Source: Dactylis glomerata (taxonomy: Eukaryota > Streptophyta > Magnoliopsida > Poales > Poaceae). Taken from it: 64,000 nt of DNA. The notes beneath the pieces are model-generated. The model worked only from the letters and a program-made list of their open reading frames with translations, did not search any database and was not told where the DNA came from. Below, in pieces: positions 32,245 to 43,693 of the stretch; within the stretch, counting starts at the first letter, position 1; the number at the start of each line of letters is the position of its first letter. The stretch spans positions 531,290-595,289 of the forward strand of contig QXEO01000240.1 in assembly GCA_007115705.1 (NCBI GenBank), written 5' to 3'. Position numbers and translations under genes: made by a program.

Positions 32245-32262
32245 TGGCGACTCCGCTGGGGA
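32245..32262 (+). other. Inner gypsy primer binding site
   Basis: TGGCGACTCCGCTGGGGA starts 7 bp after the LTR. Its form is that of a tRNA-complementary primer site; I do not assign the tRNA. Confidence 0.7.
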
Positions 32263-32270
32263 AGATCATC

Positions 32271-34019
32271 ATGTCGAGCGGTATACCCCAGCCTACTAAA
32301 GTTAGCGCCGAAAACATCATCAAGCCTAGTTTTGATGATCTTTCGGCGGATCAACGCGAATCCTATGAGGCGCTAAAGAAGCAGCATCTAGAGCAACTCG
32401 AGGTGCTGGAGCTGAAGCGCAAGGAGGAGTTCAAAGCTTTGAAGAAGAGGCAAGAGGAGGAAGATAGGGAGATGTTCCTTGCAAGCTTCAAGAAGGACCG
32501 CCATGGGGCTGTCACCTCGCTTGGAGACATCCAACTTCCACCAATGCTCGGCGATCCAGCCGAGCCCTCTGTAAGTACTAGCGTATTTTCTAGTGATCAA
32601 TTGGCTGCAATTAATCATTATGCTACTGAATCAAGTCGTCAAGCCTATGATGCTATGATAGAATACATAAAAGCTAGTAATAATAAGCCTCATGATACTT
32701 TTGGTAATGTTAGTGCTAATGCTGCTGTTGAAAACCCTAGCCATACATTACCTAGCACATCGGTGTTTCCTCAGGGCATGCCGATGAATCCTTACATTAG
32801 CCAAGATGGTCAGATTGTAACCGCGCCAACATACCATACTCCTATTAGAAGTGTGCCTTATTCTGCAATTCCGCCGAACCAGGCCACACATCCTGCAGCC
32901 ATAGTCACGGCGCCGAATTTTAATTCGGTACCAGTAGCGCGAGTAAACTCCACGGCTAATAATTCTGTTGTTCCTGCACAAGTACCACAAACAAATTCGT
33001 CTGCCATAGACGAAAACATGGCCACACTTAGGTCAGAATTGCAGAAGATGTTCTATGATAACTTCGGAATTGAGCCGAAGCCTGTAAGCCGGATGTATCA
33101 AAAGCCTTATCCGGAATATTTTGATTCTTTACCATACCCCCAGGCTTACAAAGTGCCTGATTTTGCTAAATTTAATGGGGTAGATAGTAAAACAACTTGG
33201 GAACATGTTAGTCAATATTTAGCACAGTTAGGAGAAGCTGGCAATAGTGATCCTTTAAAAGTGCGTTTGTTTCCCTTGTCTTTAACTGGTACTGCTTTTT
33301 CATGGTTTTCTGCTTTACCTTATGGTTCTATTAATACTTGGTATCACCTAGAAAAGAAATTCCATGAGCATTTTTATAGCGGTGATAATGAGCTTAAGTT
33401 GTCACATCTTACATCGGTTAAACAAAAGCATGATGAGTCAGTTACTGATTATGTCAAAAGATTTAGAGATACTAAGAACTGATGTTACAGTTTAGTAATT
33501 ACTGAAAGAGACATGGCAGACTTAGTGCTCAATGGTTTAAGAACTTACATTAAAGAAAAAATTGAAGGTTATGAGTTCTTAAATGTTAGTCAAGTTTTGC
33601 AAAGGGCTCTGGCCCAAGAAAGCCGAGGCAAAGAAACAAAAGATATGCATAGGTCAAAGTCTCATCGTCCTCGCATAAATACTGTTGGATATAATAGTGA
33701 AAATTCAGACGATGAGGCTGATATTTATGCTGCAGAATTTGTTTGGCCCTCAAAGGCCAAACCTTATATTTGTGATGCTCTTAAGCCGATTCGCAAGAAT
33801 CGTGAAGATGAGATGACATTCAGTTTTGATGTAGCCAAATGTGATAGGATATTTGATGCTATGTTAAAAGATAAATACATTCGTTTGTCTCACACTATAC
33901 CGCCGTTTGAGGAGTTAAAACGGCGCGCTTAATGCAAATATCATAATTCATTTTCTCATGCTACTAATGATTGCAATGTTTTTCGGCGACAGATACAATC
34001 GGCTATCAATGATGGATGA
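32271..34019 (+). pseudogene. gag: Inner gypsy gag, three premature stops
   Basis: ATG 32271 opens MSSGIPQPTKVS, followed by a Lys/Glu-rich predicted coiled coil (near residues 25-65). The capsid-type domain reads YKVPDFAKFNGVD, LFPLSLTGTAFSWF and WYHLEKKFHEHFY. Stops fall at 33480 (TGA), 33930 (TAA) and 34018 (TGA). Between the last two lies CKYHNSFSHATNDC, which I read as the zinc-knuckle-like C-H-H-C motif of this family. The frame is otherwise kept, so the stops are point changes rather than rearrangements. Gag would form the virus-like particle. Confidence 0.85.
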
Positions 34020-35951
34020 TTGAGCTTTGCTAATATGCAAATTGACAAGCAGCCATTCCCAATGAATACTTTGGAGCTGTATGGAAAGAAAGTCTTAATT
34101 CGGCCAGAGACGGCCGGATCTGCTAATAAAGATAATGTTGTTGTTGGTGAACCCAGGAACAACAAGGAAAATAACAAGGTCTTGGGAAGGGAGATTGTTC
34201 TTGGAAAGCAACCTGATGGCAAGGAGACGTTGAAGATCACTATAAAAAATCCTGCACCCGGGGGGCAACCAAAAGAACAAGGTGATGTGCGTGCCAAGTT
34301 CATCAAGCCCAAGAGTCCAGAAGTTGGCAAGTGGAAGACCAATGAGGTCAAGGCGCAGCGCAAGCAGATCAAGCCAACTTTTGATATGTTAATGTCTAAG
34401 TATGCAAACCAAGTGACCGGTTCTAACTCAAACCGGTCATCTCATGTGAAACGTCCATGGTCACCTCCAAGAGAGAGATATCCAAGACACTCAAGGCCGT
34501 ATGGTCAGTGGGTGCCAGGGCCATGGATGGCGCCGCCACCATATGCACCGTATTACTACAATGGAGGATGGATGCAGCCCCCAATGGCGCCATATGCTTT
34601 TCATCCAGGATGGGCAGCACCCAGGAAATCTGTGCATGACAGGATCACTCGACCTGTTCGAGACCGTTTGAGTTATAATACTAATCGGTCACATCCAAAA
34701 TCTTTAGAGGCTGCTGAGAAGGAGCGACGTCCTATGTCGCCATGTGCTGAAACTTCAGAGTCTGGCAAGCAACAAGGGAAGAATCCTAATGGCAGCTCAA
34801 TCATAGTGGGCACACAAGCGTTGAAACTCAAAGAGCCGGTTGATATTGATAAACCGGCTAGTTCTGATGAGGCTATACTGACTATTCAGCCAAGATCCTC
34901 GGCTAATGATCACGAAGCTAGCACAAGCAAAGCCAAGCCGAGGGACCCTAAATATACTCAGCCTAAGTGGTGTCCTCTTGGATTGACAAAAACCAAGAAA
35001 AGGAGTCTGCAGCGCATGAGGAATCAAGAGAAGGTGGAGAATGAAGCTCGCCCAGTGCCTTCTAAGAAGTGGGTACGTAAGCAAGTGGAAGATACCACAG
35101 TTCCCATGATAATCACAACAGTTCTGACACCATCTCAGGAGGGGAGCACGAGCATTGTTACTACACCACCTCCTACACCTCCTTCAACTGATGAAATTCT
35201 AGAGCAAACTCCCGCACCGGAAGATGATGAGGAATTGGTGGACTATGAAAGCTCGCCAACTAGGGAAGGTATGGATATGAATATGGTTTATTATTTACCC
35301 TCTGAATTTCGTGCCGTAGATGAAGAAGGGGAGGTAGCACAGCTGGACTTTGGGCCCAAGAATGCCATCTTTGAGAAGCCAAAAGAACCGGTGAAACACT
35401 TGAAACCATTATATGTCAAGGGACACATTAATGGGTCGCCGGTTACTAGAATGCTTGTTGATGGTGGCGCTGTAGTGAATCTTATGCCATATTCGGTTTT
35501 CAAGAAGTTGGGGCTTGATGAGAATGATTTAATGAAAACCAACATGGTGCTTAATGGGTTTGAAGGTAAAGAAAAAACTGAGGCCAAAGGTGTCATGAGT
35601 GTAGAGCTCACCGTGGGAAGCAAATCTTTGGCCACCGCCTTCTTTATTGCTGAGGTGCAAGGTAATTACAATGTCATATTAGGCCGCGATTGGCTCCATG
35701 CAAACCAATGTGTGCCATCTACTTTGCATCAGTTCTTGATACAGTGGGTTGATGATGAAGTTGAGGTAGTCCATGCTGATAATTCATCGTGCATTGCTTT
35801 GGCTGATTCACCGGTGGATTGGCAACATCCTAATGCTACTTGTTTGACGGGGCGTGATCTTTCAGATTTTGATTTTCTTAGTGCCACAAAGAATGGCTTT
35901 GTGCCCGTATCTTTAAAGCCGATTTATAGTAATCGGCTCCCAAACATGTGA
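34020..35951 (+). CDS. Inner gypsy linker and aspartic protease
   Basis: An open frame of about 640 codons, really the continuation of gag after the TGA at 34018, with no ATG of its own at its start. A Pro/Lys-rich linker (RPWSPPRERYPRHSRPYG) leads to the protease with MLVDGGAVVNLMPYSVF, in which the usual DTGA/DSGA active site reads DGGA, then NVILGRDWLHANQCVPSTLHQ. The D-G-G-A form occurs in some plant gypsy proteases, but whether it is active here is unknown. The frame ends at 35951, five bases before the pol ATG and in a different frame. Confidence 0.75.
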   Translation: MSFANMQIDKQPFPMNTLELYGKKVLIRPETAGSANKDNVVVGEPRNNKENNKVLGREIVLGKQPDGKETLKITIKNPAPGGQPKEQGDVRAKFIKPKSPEVGKWKTNEVKAQRKQIKPTFDMLMSKYANQVTGSNSNRSSHVKRPWSPPRERYPRHSRPYGQWVPGPWMAPPPYAPYYYNGGWMQPPMAPYAFHPGWAAPRKSVHDRITRPVRDRLSYNTNRSHPKSLEAAEKERRPMSPCAETSESGKQQGKNPNGSSIIVGTQALKLKEPVDIDKPASSDEAILTIQPRSSANDHEASTSKAKPRDPKYTQPKWCPLGLTKTKKRSLQRMRNQEKVENEARPVPSKKWVRKQVEDTTVPMIITTVLTPSQEGSTSIVTTPPPTPPSTDEILEQTPAPEDDEELVDYESSPTREGMDMNMVYYLPSEFRAVDEEGEVAQLDFGPKNAIFEKPKEPVKHLKPLYVKGHINGSPVTRMLVDGGAVVNLMPYSVFKKLGLDENDLMKTNMVLNGFEGKEKTEAKGVMSVELTVGSKSLATAFFIAEVQGNYNVILGRDWLHANQCVPSTLHQFLIQWVDDEVEVVHADNSSCIALADSPVDWQHPNATCLTGRDLSDFDFLSATKNGFVPVSLKPIYSNRLPNM

Positions 35952-35956
35952 TTTAA

Positions 35957-38900
35957 ATGGATCCCAACGAAGAGTGGTTGCAGAAGAGGCTTGTGGAATA
36001 TCGGTCCAGTGGGAACGATATGTATGAGTCAATTGAAGAATTAGATAATATGGATAAGTTGGGACAAGGTTTTACATCGGCTGATCCATTGGAAGAAGTA
36101 GATATAGGAGATGGTTTAATTCCTAGGCCGACGTTTGTAAACAAAAATCTGAAAGCCGATTATAAGGATATGTTAATCGGGCTGTTAAAAGAATATGTCG
36201 ATTGCTTTGCATGGGAGTATCATGAGATGCCTGGTTTGAGCCGGGATTTAGTTGAGCATCGATTGCCTATCAAGGCCGGTTTTAGACCTTATAAACAACC
36301 GACCCGGAAATTCAATCCTAAAATGTATGACCGGATCAAGGAGGAGATCGGTCGTTTGCTTAAAGCTAATTTTATTAAACCTTGCAGGTATGCAGATTGG
36401 ATTTCTAATATTGTACCTGTGGAGAAAAAAGGATCAAGCAAGTTGAGGGTGTGTATTGATTTCAGGGATCTAAATAGAGCTACACCCAAAGATGAGTATC
36501 CTATGCCAATAGCCGATATGCTTATTAATGATGCCTCTGGTAATAAAGTTATTAGTTTTCTTGATGGCAATGCGGGGTATAACCAAATTTTTATGGCCGA
36601 AGAGGATGCATTCAAAACAGCCTTTCGGTGCCCTGGCTTTGTTGGTTTATTTGAGTGGACGGTAATGACCTTTGGGTTGAAAAACGCCGGTGCCACATAT
36701 CAGCGGGCTATGAATTTAATATTTCATGATTTGCTTGGGGTCATACTTGAAGTCTATATTGATGATATTGTTGTCAAATCGGATGCTAATGAATCTCATT
36801 TAGCCGATTTGCGCTTAGCTTTTGAGAGGATGAGGAAGTATGGGCTCAAGATGAATCCTTTGAAGTGTGCTTTTGGTGTATCGGCTGGGAAATTCTTGGG
36901 TTTTATTATACATCAACATGGCATAGAGATTGATCCACAGAAGATAGAGGCTATCCAGAAAATAGAAGCACCGAAATGCAAGAAAGATATGCAGAAATTC
37001 CTTGGCAAGGTTAATTATTTGAGGCGATTCATAGTGAATTTGTCAGGGAAGGTTGATGCATTTACTCCTATTCTTCGGTTAAAGAATGATGATGATTTTA
37101 CCTGGGGGGTAAAACAGCAAGAGGCATTCGAAAATATCAAGCTTTGTTTGTCTACTCCGCCGGTATTGAAGGCGCCCAAACATGGAGAGATTTTTAGGCT
37201 CTATATCGCTGCGGAGGAAGACGTTATTGGTGCTGTTTTGACTCAAGAGACCGAAGGAAAGGAACATGTCATAACTTATTTGATTCGGCGTTTACTGGAT
37301 GCCGAGACAAGGTATACTTTTATTGAGAAATTATGCTTGTGCTTGTATTTTGCTTGTACTAAGTTAAGGCATTATTTATTGTCTAGCATGTGCGTTGTTG
37401 CTTGTCAAACCGATGTCATTAAATATATGTTGCATAGACCAATTCTTAGTGGTAGGATTGGTAAATGGGCTTATGCTTTAATTGAATATGATTTGGCTTA
37501 TGAATCTTTGAAATCTATGAAAGGCCAAATCGTTGCTAATTTTATTGTTGAACATCGGATTGACAGTGAGCATGATATTGATATTAGCCTTGTCTCTTTA
37601 ATACCGTGGAGATTATATTTTGATGGTTCAGTCTGTAACAATGGCCAAGGTGTTGGTGTTGTTTATATATCTCCTCATGGTGCTGCGTTTGAAGCCTTAT
37701 GCCGCTTAGAATATTCTTGCACAAACAATCAAGCCGAATATGAAGCTTTACTATTTGGACTAGAACTTTTAACTGTTGTAGGTGCTTCACATATTGAGGC
37801 TTGTGGTGATTCGTTGTTAGTAGTTCAGCAAATATCCAAGGTTTGCCAATGCTTAGACGAATCACTTAATATGTATCTTGATAAATGTCTAGACATAATT
37901 TCTACCTTGGATTATTTTAGCATTGCTCATATATCTAGACATGATAATTGGAATGCAAATGAGTTAGCACAACAAGCATCTGGCTACCATGTTGATCGTG
38001 GTGTTTTTCATATATCTTATAAGCCGATGTTTGCTCTTGCTGACGTAGGTAAGACCGAATTAAAGCCCATTGATTCGGTCACTAATGAAGGATCTAGTGC
38101 AGGTGAAAACAAAGATTGGAGAAGGCCTATTGTTGAATATTTGCAGGATCCTAGCAGGAGGACGGATAGGGCTGTTCGGCGGATTGCTTTCAAATATGTT
38201 TTGATAGATGATAATCTTTATCGCCGAACAGTTGATGGTATTCTCTTGAAGTGTTTGGATGAAGACCAAGCAAGGGTCGCTATGGGGGAGGTACATGAAG
38301 GTATCTGTGGTACTCATCAGTCGGCGCACAAGATGAAGTGGTTACTACGACGTGCAGGTTTTTATTGGCCGACGATGATAAATGATTGCTTCAGATATTA
38401 TAAAGGATGCGAAGCTTGTCAAAAGTTTGGTGATATTCAGTTGGCTCCTGCTGCTATGTTGAATCCTATTATCAAGCCGTGGCCATTTAGAGGTTGGGGA
38501 TTGGATTTCATTGGCATGATTCATCCTTCTTCTTCGAAAGGGCATCGGTTCGTGTTGGTAGCCACTGATTATTTTATCAAATGGTCTGAAGCAATACCTC
38601 TTAGGAATATGACCCATAAGGAGGTGATCCAATTCATAACTGAGCACATTATACATAGATTCGGCGTTCCTCAAACTTTGACCACAGATCAGGGTTCATC
38701 ATTTATGGCAAAGGAAGTAAAAGAATTCGCCGAATCATATAAGATAAAGATGCTCAATTCATCTCCATATTATGCTCAAGCTAATGGACAAGCTGAATCT
38801 AGCAATAAAACTTTGATCAAGCTCATCAAGAAGAAGATTGAAGATCATCCAAGGAGATGGCATGAAGTGTTGTCTGAAGCTTTGTGGGCGCATAGGATTT

Positions 38901-39316
38901 CAAGGCATGGTGCAACAAAAGCAACTCCATATGAGCTCGTGTATGGGCAAGAAGCCGTTTTACCAGTAAAGGTGAATCTGGCTGCTTTGAGGTTCGCTAA
39001 GCAAAATGATTTATCGGCGGTGGATTTTCATAACTTAATGATGGATAACATTGATGAAGTTGCCGATAAACGTCTAATTGCTCTAAGAGACATAGAGAAG
39101 GAGAAATTGCGGGTAGCAAGAGCATATAACAAAAAGGTAAAATTGAAGAGCTTCCAGGTTGGTGACCTAGTGTGGAAGGTAATCATGCCAGTTGGTTCAA
39201 AAGACAGAAAATTTGGCAAATGGTCTCCGAGCTGGGAGGGTCCTTTCAAGGTCATGAGAGTAGTTCCTGGAAATTCATATTTGGTTGAATCTATGGAGGG
39301 AAATTTATTACCTTGA
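35957..39316 (+). CDS. pol: Inner gypsy RT, dual RNase H and integrase
   Basis: ATG 35957 (MDPNEEWLQKRLVEY) opens 1119 codons. RT: HRLPIKAGFRPYKQP, RVCIDFRDLNRATPKDEYP, FLDGNAGYNQI, MTFGLKNAGATYQRA and catalytic YIDD. The first RNase H follows with its weak LYIAAEEDVIGAVL. The second, archaeal-like, has LYFDGSVCNNGQG, NNQAEYEALLFGL and CGDSLLVVQQ. Integrase: H-x3-C-x-T-H then CEACQKF zinc-binding region, and D,D,E at LDFIGM, TTDQGSSF and NGQAESSN. After 39316 the coding sense continues in frame past a TGA (likely from CGA) through LNGRYLKKFYP to about 39372, so the C-terminus is slightly short. The catalytic residues all look intact. Confidence 0.92.
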   Translation: MDPNEEWLQKRLVEYRSSGNDMYESIEELDNMDKLGQGFTSADPLEEVDIGDGLIPRPTFVNKNLKADYKDMLIGLLKEYVDCFAWEYHEMPGLSRDLVEHRLPIKAGFRPYKQPTRKFNPKMYDRIKEEIGRLLKANFIKPCRYADWISNIVPVEKKGSSKLRVCIDFRDLNRATPKDEYPMPIADMLINDASGNKVISFLDGNAGYNQIFMAEEDAFKTAFRCPGFVGLFEWTVMTFGLKNAGATYQRAMNLIFHDLLGVILEVYIDDIVVKSDANESHLADLRLAFERMRKYGLKMNPLKCAFGVSAGKFLGFIIHQHGIEIDPQKIEAIQKIEAPKCKKDMQKFLGKVNYLRRFIVNLSGKVDAFTPILRLKNDDDFTWGVKQQEAFENIKLCLSTPPVLKAPKHGEIFRLYIAAEEDVIGAVLTQETEGKEHVITYLIRRLLDAETRYTFIEKLCLCLYFACTKLRHYLLSSMCVVACQTDVIKYMLHRPILSGRIGKWAYALIEYDLAYESLKSMKGQIVANFIVEHRIDSEHDIDISLVSLIPWRLYFDGSVCNNGQGVGVVYISPHGAAFEALCRLEYSCTNNQAEYEALLFGLELLTVVGASHIEACGDSLLVVQQISKVCQCLDESLNMYLDKCLDIISTLDYFSIAHISRHDNWNANELAQQASGYHVDRGVFHISYKPMFALADVGKTELKPIDSVTNEGSSAGENKDWRRPIVEYLQDPSRRTDRAVRRIAFKYVLIDDNLYRRTVDGILLKCLDEDQARVAMGEVHEGICGTHQSAHKMKWLLRRAGFYWPTMINDCFRYYKGCEACQKFGDIQLAPAAMLNPIIKPWPFRGWGLDFIGMIHPSSSKGHRFVLVATDYFIKWSEAIPLRNMTHKEVIQFITEHIIHRFGVPQTLTTDQGSSFMAKEVKEFAESYKIKMLNSSPYYAQANGQAESSNKTLIKLIKKKIEDHPRRWHEVLSEALWAHRISRHGATKATPYELVYGQEAVLPVKVNLAALRFAKQNDLSAVDFHNLMMDNIDEVADKRLIALRDIEKEKLRVARAYNKKVKLKSFQVGDLVWKVIMPVGSKDRKFGKWSPSWEGPFKVMRVVPGNSYLVESMEGNLLP

Positions 39317-39372
39317 GCTCTCAATGGAAGATATCTAAAGAAGTTTTACCCGAGCGTGTGGCAAGAAGCTTA

Positions 39373-39539
39373 AACACACATATGGCCGATATACAATTAT
39401 CGCCCTTAGCATACATGGCCGATATAGAGTTATCGCCCTAAGAACAGATGGCCGATGGAGTGTTGACATCGTCCTTAGACAAAATGTGGTGCAAGTTATT
39501 TTTCGGCACGCAAGTATTGCCGAAAAACAGGGGGGCATG
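39373..39539 (+). other. Inner gypsy 3' region and polypurine tract
   Basis: Three near-repeats of ATGGCCGATATA...TATCGCCCTTAG / ATGGCCGATGGAGTG occupy 39400-39470. The purine run GAAAAACAGGGGGG (39521-39535) before the 3' LTR is the likely polypurine tract. Confidence 0.7.
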
Positions 39540-40447
39540 TGTTGACAACCGTTTTTGGCTTACAAAGAAGATACCTTAAGATGGCCTCAAATGAGAAAAT
39601 AATAGTTGAGAAAGTTGTGCGTCTCGTCGAAACAAGCAACTTTGGTTTTTGGATCATCTCAATCTGAGGTCATATGCAATTTCTAGGGTCAAACCAAAAA
39701 AGCTGGAACAGAGGCTAGCTAGTACAAGTACTAGCGATTTTCTGTGATTTCGTAGCCCAAAGCCGAGGCTGACTAGTACAAGTACTAGTCGCGCTCTGTA
39801 CATGCCGAAATCAGATAAAATTCAGAAATCGATGGAAAAGACGCTTCAGACTATCTCGGATGGAAAAGTGGCCAACATGAAAGTTTTTCGTTTTTTCGAG
39901 ACGAACAACTTTGTGGTTTACGGGATTTCGATCCGAGGTCGTTTACTGCCTCATCTGGGGCCCAGGATTCCCAATTAAGTTTTTGACCGAACAGTTTTGG
40001 AAAGTTCAGGTCTACCATCCGAATTGGACCCAAATTAGGGTTTTTGGACGTGATTCCAGCCCTCCATCTTGCACGGGAAGTCCAGCCGCCCCTTATATAC
40101 CTGAGGGGTGACGGCCGATTGAAAAACAACACACAATCGCAAAAACCAATCTACAAACCTCTATTTTTTCTCTCTCGCCCTTGTTTTCTGCTTATCGTTC
40201 ATCGGTGTTCTTTGTGTTGGAGAGCTTCGATCTGCGAAGTCCTAGGGGCGGGCGAACCGACCTAGGGCAGCCCATCACCACCGTGCGCCCAGACGGGGTC
40301 TCTCCCGGGCGTGTAGGGTTTCGGGTCTTCAAAAGAGCTCGCCGGATTGTCCTGCGTATCGCGCTTCCGGCTAGCCTCCTCCGGCGACATGTCCTGCGTA
40401 TCGCGCTCGACGTCGGAGGTACACGGTGACGTGTTCGTGTGCGAACA
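39540..40447 (+). repeat. Inner gypsy 3' LTR (908 bp)
   Basis: It matches 31330-32237 with about 17 differences, mostly transitions. It ends GCGAACA, followed by CACTG. Confidence 0.92.
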
Positions 40448-40452
40448 CACTG

Positions 40453-41620
40453 AGAAACCCATTTAAGGTGTAGTTCTTGAATTCCGAGCCATTGTCACTT
40501 ATAATTGCCAAAATAGTTTGCCCATGTTGACGTTCAACTTCCTTGGCAAAGTCGATGATGGTTTGTTGAGTCTCACTCTTATGCTTGAAGAAATAGACCC
40601 AAGTGTATCTTGAATAGTCATCAACAATCACCAAACAATATTTCTTCCCGCCAAGACTTGCATGAGAGGGAGGACCAAAGAGATCCACATGAAGGAGCTC
40701 CAAGATCCTCTTAGAAGAAATGATAGTCTTGCTTGGATGGGGAGAGTCATGCATTTTTCCTAGAACGCAAGCCCTGCAAACACGATCTTTGGCAAAAGAA
40801 ACATTCTCTTTTAGTCCGAGTATGTGGCCACCCTTGTGAAGGCTTTGCAAAGTTCTCATATTGACAAGAGCTAGTTGGCGATGCCAAAGCCAACCCACAT
40901 CGGCCTTTCCAAATAAACACATTGCACTTGTAGTGGTTTTCCCCGAGAAGTCCACCACATACAAGTTGTTTTCAATGTGCCCAACGAAAGCGACCTTTAG
41001 AGACTTGCTCCACAAGAGTACCACAATTTCATTATCAATGAAGACGGCAAAGCCCATCTTACCAAGTGCACGAACTGAAAGTAAATTGTAACCTAGGGTC
41101 TCAACAAGCATGACGTCCACAAGGGAAATATCCGGTGCGACCACCACCTTGCCAAGACCCAATACCTCGGATTGTGACATGTCTCCATAAGTGACGGTTA
41201 TGTTGTTGTCATTAGGCCTCATCTCCGTCATAATCCCCTTGCTTCCGGTCATATGACTTGTGCATCCACTATCAAGCACCCATTTTGATCCACCGGAAGC
41301 ATAGTCCTACAAGAGATCATTGCTTGGTTTTAGGTCCCCATTTCTCAATGGGTCCTCTTTTGTTAGTAACAAGGGTTTTTGGAACCCAAATAGACCAAGC
41401 AACATAACCATCATTTGGACCAACATATTTTGCATAAACATCACCATAATAATCACGAAATAAGACATAGTGAGGGTTAGCAATTCCCGCATGATCATCA
41501 TGAGTGGCTTTGCCACCCACAATAGGATCCTTCTTTGCTTGTGCGGGCTTGGCCTTCTATTTCTTGTTGTTCTTCTTCTTCTTCTTTGAGACAAAGCCAA
41601 TCCCCGTTTTATCACCAAAT
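40453..41620 (-). pseudogene. pol: Copia protease, pre-integrase and integrase N-terminal half
   Basis: On the minus strand, YASGGSKWVLDSGCTSHMTG at about 41305-41246 holds the DSG active site of the copia protease. GLGKVVVAPDISLVDVMLV and the GAG-pre-integrase block (WLWHRQLALVNMRTLQ, then C-RACVLGK) give the integrase HHCC region. The core starts with ELLHVDLFGP (first catalytic Asp) and has IISDNGSEFKN (second Asp). The third catalytic residue is beyond the gypsy insertion at 31324. Upstream, a frameshift lies between about 41340 and 41400 and a TAG at about 41311, so gag and protease no longer read through. Confidence 0.88.
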
Positions 41621-42333
41621 GCCTTTTGCTTACTCAAAAGGTCATTCAAGTTTTTCTCACCTATGGGAATGGAGGACTTGGCAAGCTCATCTTTCAACCT
41701 AGCATTTTCTTCAATAACATTTGCATGATCACAAGTAGAAGTAGAAGAACTAGGCACATTATTCTTAGTCAATTGAATTTGAAGTTTTTCATGTGACTTG
41801 GTAAGAATAGAGTGTTCACTTTTCAAGGCCTTGTGAGCCTTGTCAAGATCTTCTAAATCCTTAACAAGTATATCATGACCAACACCAAATTCAACCTTTT
41901 CCTTCTTAAGCATTTTAACTTTAGCACGAGCATGGTCTCGCTCTTTAATGAGTTTGGAAACAACTTCATTATTAGATTCCTCAATGGAATCAAGCTTCTC
42001 TTCGAGAGTTGCTCGTTCCTCTTGCTCTTCTTCAAGAGACTCGGTTAGTGAGGCAATATCTTGAGCATATTCCTTTTCGAGCCTCATTTGTTCATCTTGT
42101 TTTTCAAGAGTTTTACCATATTGGCTCAATAGACGTTCAAAGTGTAGCTTGTGAACGCCATCTACACTAGACACATAATCATCAAAAGCAACAATTTCTT
42201 CCTTTACTCTAAGACTAGCAAGATCATTCAAGGGAGCATCATTTGTCTTAGAGGAGGAGAAAGGTGTGGGTGATACCTCGGAAGACTTGGCCATAAGGCA
42301 CTTGACATTCTTGACGAGAGAGTCCTCATTGGG
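41557..42333 (-). pseudogene. gag: Copia gag C-terminal coiled-coil part
   Basis: The minus-strand frame 42294-41557 is almost entirely Glu/Lys/Leu heptad-like sequence (QYGKTLEKQDEQMRLEKEY, LEEEQEERATLEEKLDSIEE, KEKVEFGVGHDILVKDLEDL), a long predicted coiled coil, ending in KKKKKNNKK and TAG. It joins the zinc-knuckle gag part at 51445 once Tat-2 and one TTGGG are removed. A coiled-coil gag extension is a trait of SIRE-type elements as I know them. The stop may be CAG-to-TAG, because a Lys/Ala-rich frame continues beyond it. Confidence 0.8.
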
Positions 42334-42667
42334 TGACGAGGGTTAACTCGACAAATGTCCTAGATGAAGGACTTAGGATCGGGGAGATAGGGCGTCGGAT
42401 GAACTCGAAGGTAAAGTTAGTCGAAATAGGTATGCATCGAAAGTAAACTTGGGTGTTTAACCTGGCTTGCTTTCAATCTGGCCTACACCGTCCCCTCCTG
42501 GCCCCTGTATATAGGTGGCCAGGTCTCGAGGATCGGGTAGGGTCCGATATAGATTACAATATCGACATACGGTAAGAACTCGTATTCGACTATCATTACA
42601 ATTGGGCCTAGCTACACGGGCCTTAGGGGTACTCAACTAACGGGCTCCATTAACTATACCCTTGTCA
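42334..42667 (-). repeat. Tat-2 3' LTR (334 bp)
   Basis: Plus-strand view TGACGAGGG to CCTTGTCA. It differs from the other LTR at three sites, including CTGTATATA against CTTTATATA at the TATA box. Confidence 0.93.
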
Positions 42668-43680
42668 GTAGCCCCTAAGATTCTACCAGAATTGCAGATT
42701 CGGGTTGAATCTCTAATCTTTAAATCTTCGACTTGATCAATTCTTCGACTTCTTCTTATCTTCAAATCTTCGACTTGGTCTTTCGACTTATTTTCATGAT
42801 ATTCTTTCGCAAGGGGTTTTGATGAACAAGCCTGACAACTCTGACGGATCAAGAGGTCAGTTAACTGCCGGAACAGATACTTGTCACCTACTTCAAATTC
42901 AATCCCCTTGGCCTTGAATTCGGGATACCGGTCAAACCCACTCTTTTGCCGCATTTAGGACTTACAAAGAATGAATCCCAGTGATTCTCAGGGTACCCAG
43001 TGCGTCCACCAGGATTTTCTTCGCGTCGTAGACACGGATACATACCAGCAGAGCGCATCCATGTGCGTATACCAGGCCACACAGGACGGATCCCGCGGTC
43101 TTACCTTCGTGATAAATCACGACATTCGAGTTTCGTTGCGATAACGCAACTCGAGAATCTTATGTCGCAGTCAAATTTTGACTGAAAATATTCGGGTTTA
43201 AACAACCATAAAACTCGCTCCCGATGGGAGTAACATTTCTTCACTTCTCATGCTCTATCATTTGCCAAGAAATATCGTCGGGTGCGCGCTCAGCGCTCCC
43301 GATGGGAGTAGCCCCCGAGGCTATAGTCGAAAAAATATTTCTTTGAGTATAGGCTCAAATTTTATTCACCAGACTTCATCCCTAAATAGCTTAATAATAA
43401 CCTGTTGTCGACATTCTTGAAAGTAGTAGCCCCCAAGGCTATAATCGAAACTCCTTCGTAGATAATTATTGTTTATCTATTTTGCACTTGTCGGCGCCAT
43501 CCTTCTTCTTTCTCATACCATCTTTTTTATGACGTCACTAGCCAATTTTAGCTATACGTCACTTATGATTTGAGCGCGAACCGTCTCATGGGTAGCGCGG
43601 TAATTTCGTCTTTTTCCTGCCCGTTAGTGGACTGCCGCTTCCGCTCCGTTCGCCACGTCTCAACCCATGTTCCTTCGTCG
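42668..43680 (-). other. Tat-2 3' region
   Basis: Shared with Tat-1 (54170-54868) and Tat-3 (58286-59100). A sense-strand small ORF (42954 down to about 42640, starting MRQKSGFDRYPEFK) is similar in all three elements. Nearer the antisense gene, CTCCCGATGGGAGTAGCCCC (43286-43315) and a shorter echo at 43425-43450 recur. Confidence 0.6.
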
Positions 43681-43686
43681 AGAAGG

Positions 43687-43693
43687 TATATAT
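43687..43693 (+). promoter_or_regulatory. TATA box of the Tat-2 antisense gene
   Basis: GAGAAGGTATATATGGGGAG lies 121 bp upstream of the first ATG (43808). A pyrimidine-rich leader (CTCCTCTTCTTCTTCGCCGCC) follows, as in plant 5' untranslated regions. The position mirrors the TATA box of the B3-like gene in Tat-1 and Tat-3. Confidence 0.6.

Larger units (their letters stand above)
31330..40447 (+). mobile_element. Dual-RNase-H Ty3/gypsy element inserted in the copia integrase
   Basis: LTRs 31330-32237 and 39540-40447 are each 908 bp, TGTTGACA...GCGAACA, with about 17 differences (1.9%). The duplication CACTG is perfect (31325-31329 and 40448-40452). It is plus-strand with the order primer site, gag, protease, RT, RNase H, second RNase H, integrase, polypurine tract. 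The second RNase H puts it in the Tat group, though it is a different family from Tat-1/2/3. Gag has three stops; pol is a single frame of over 1100 codons. Confidence 0.93.
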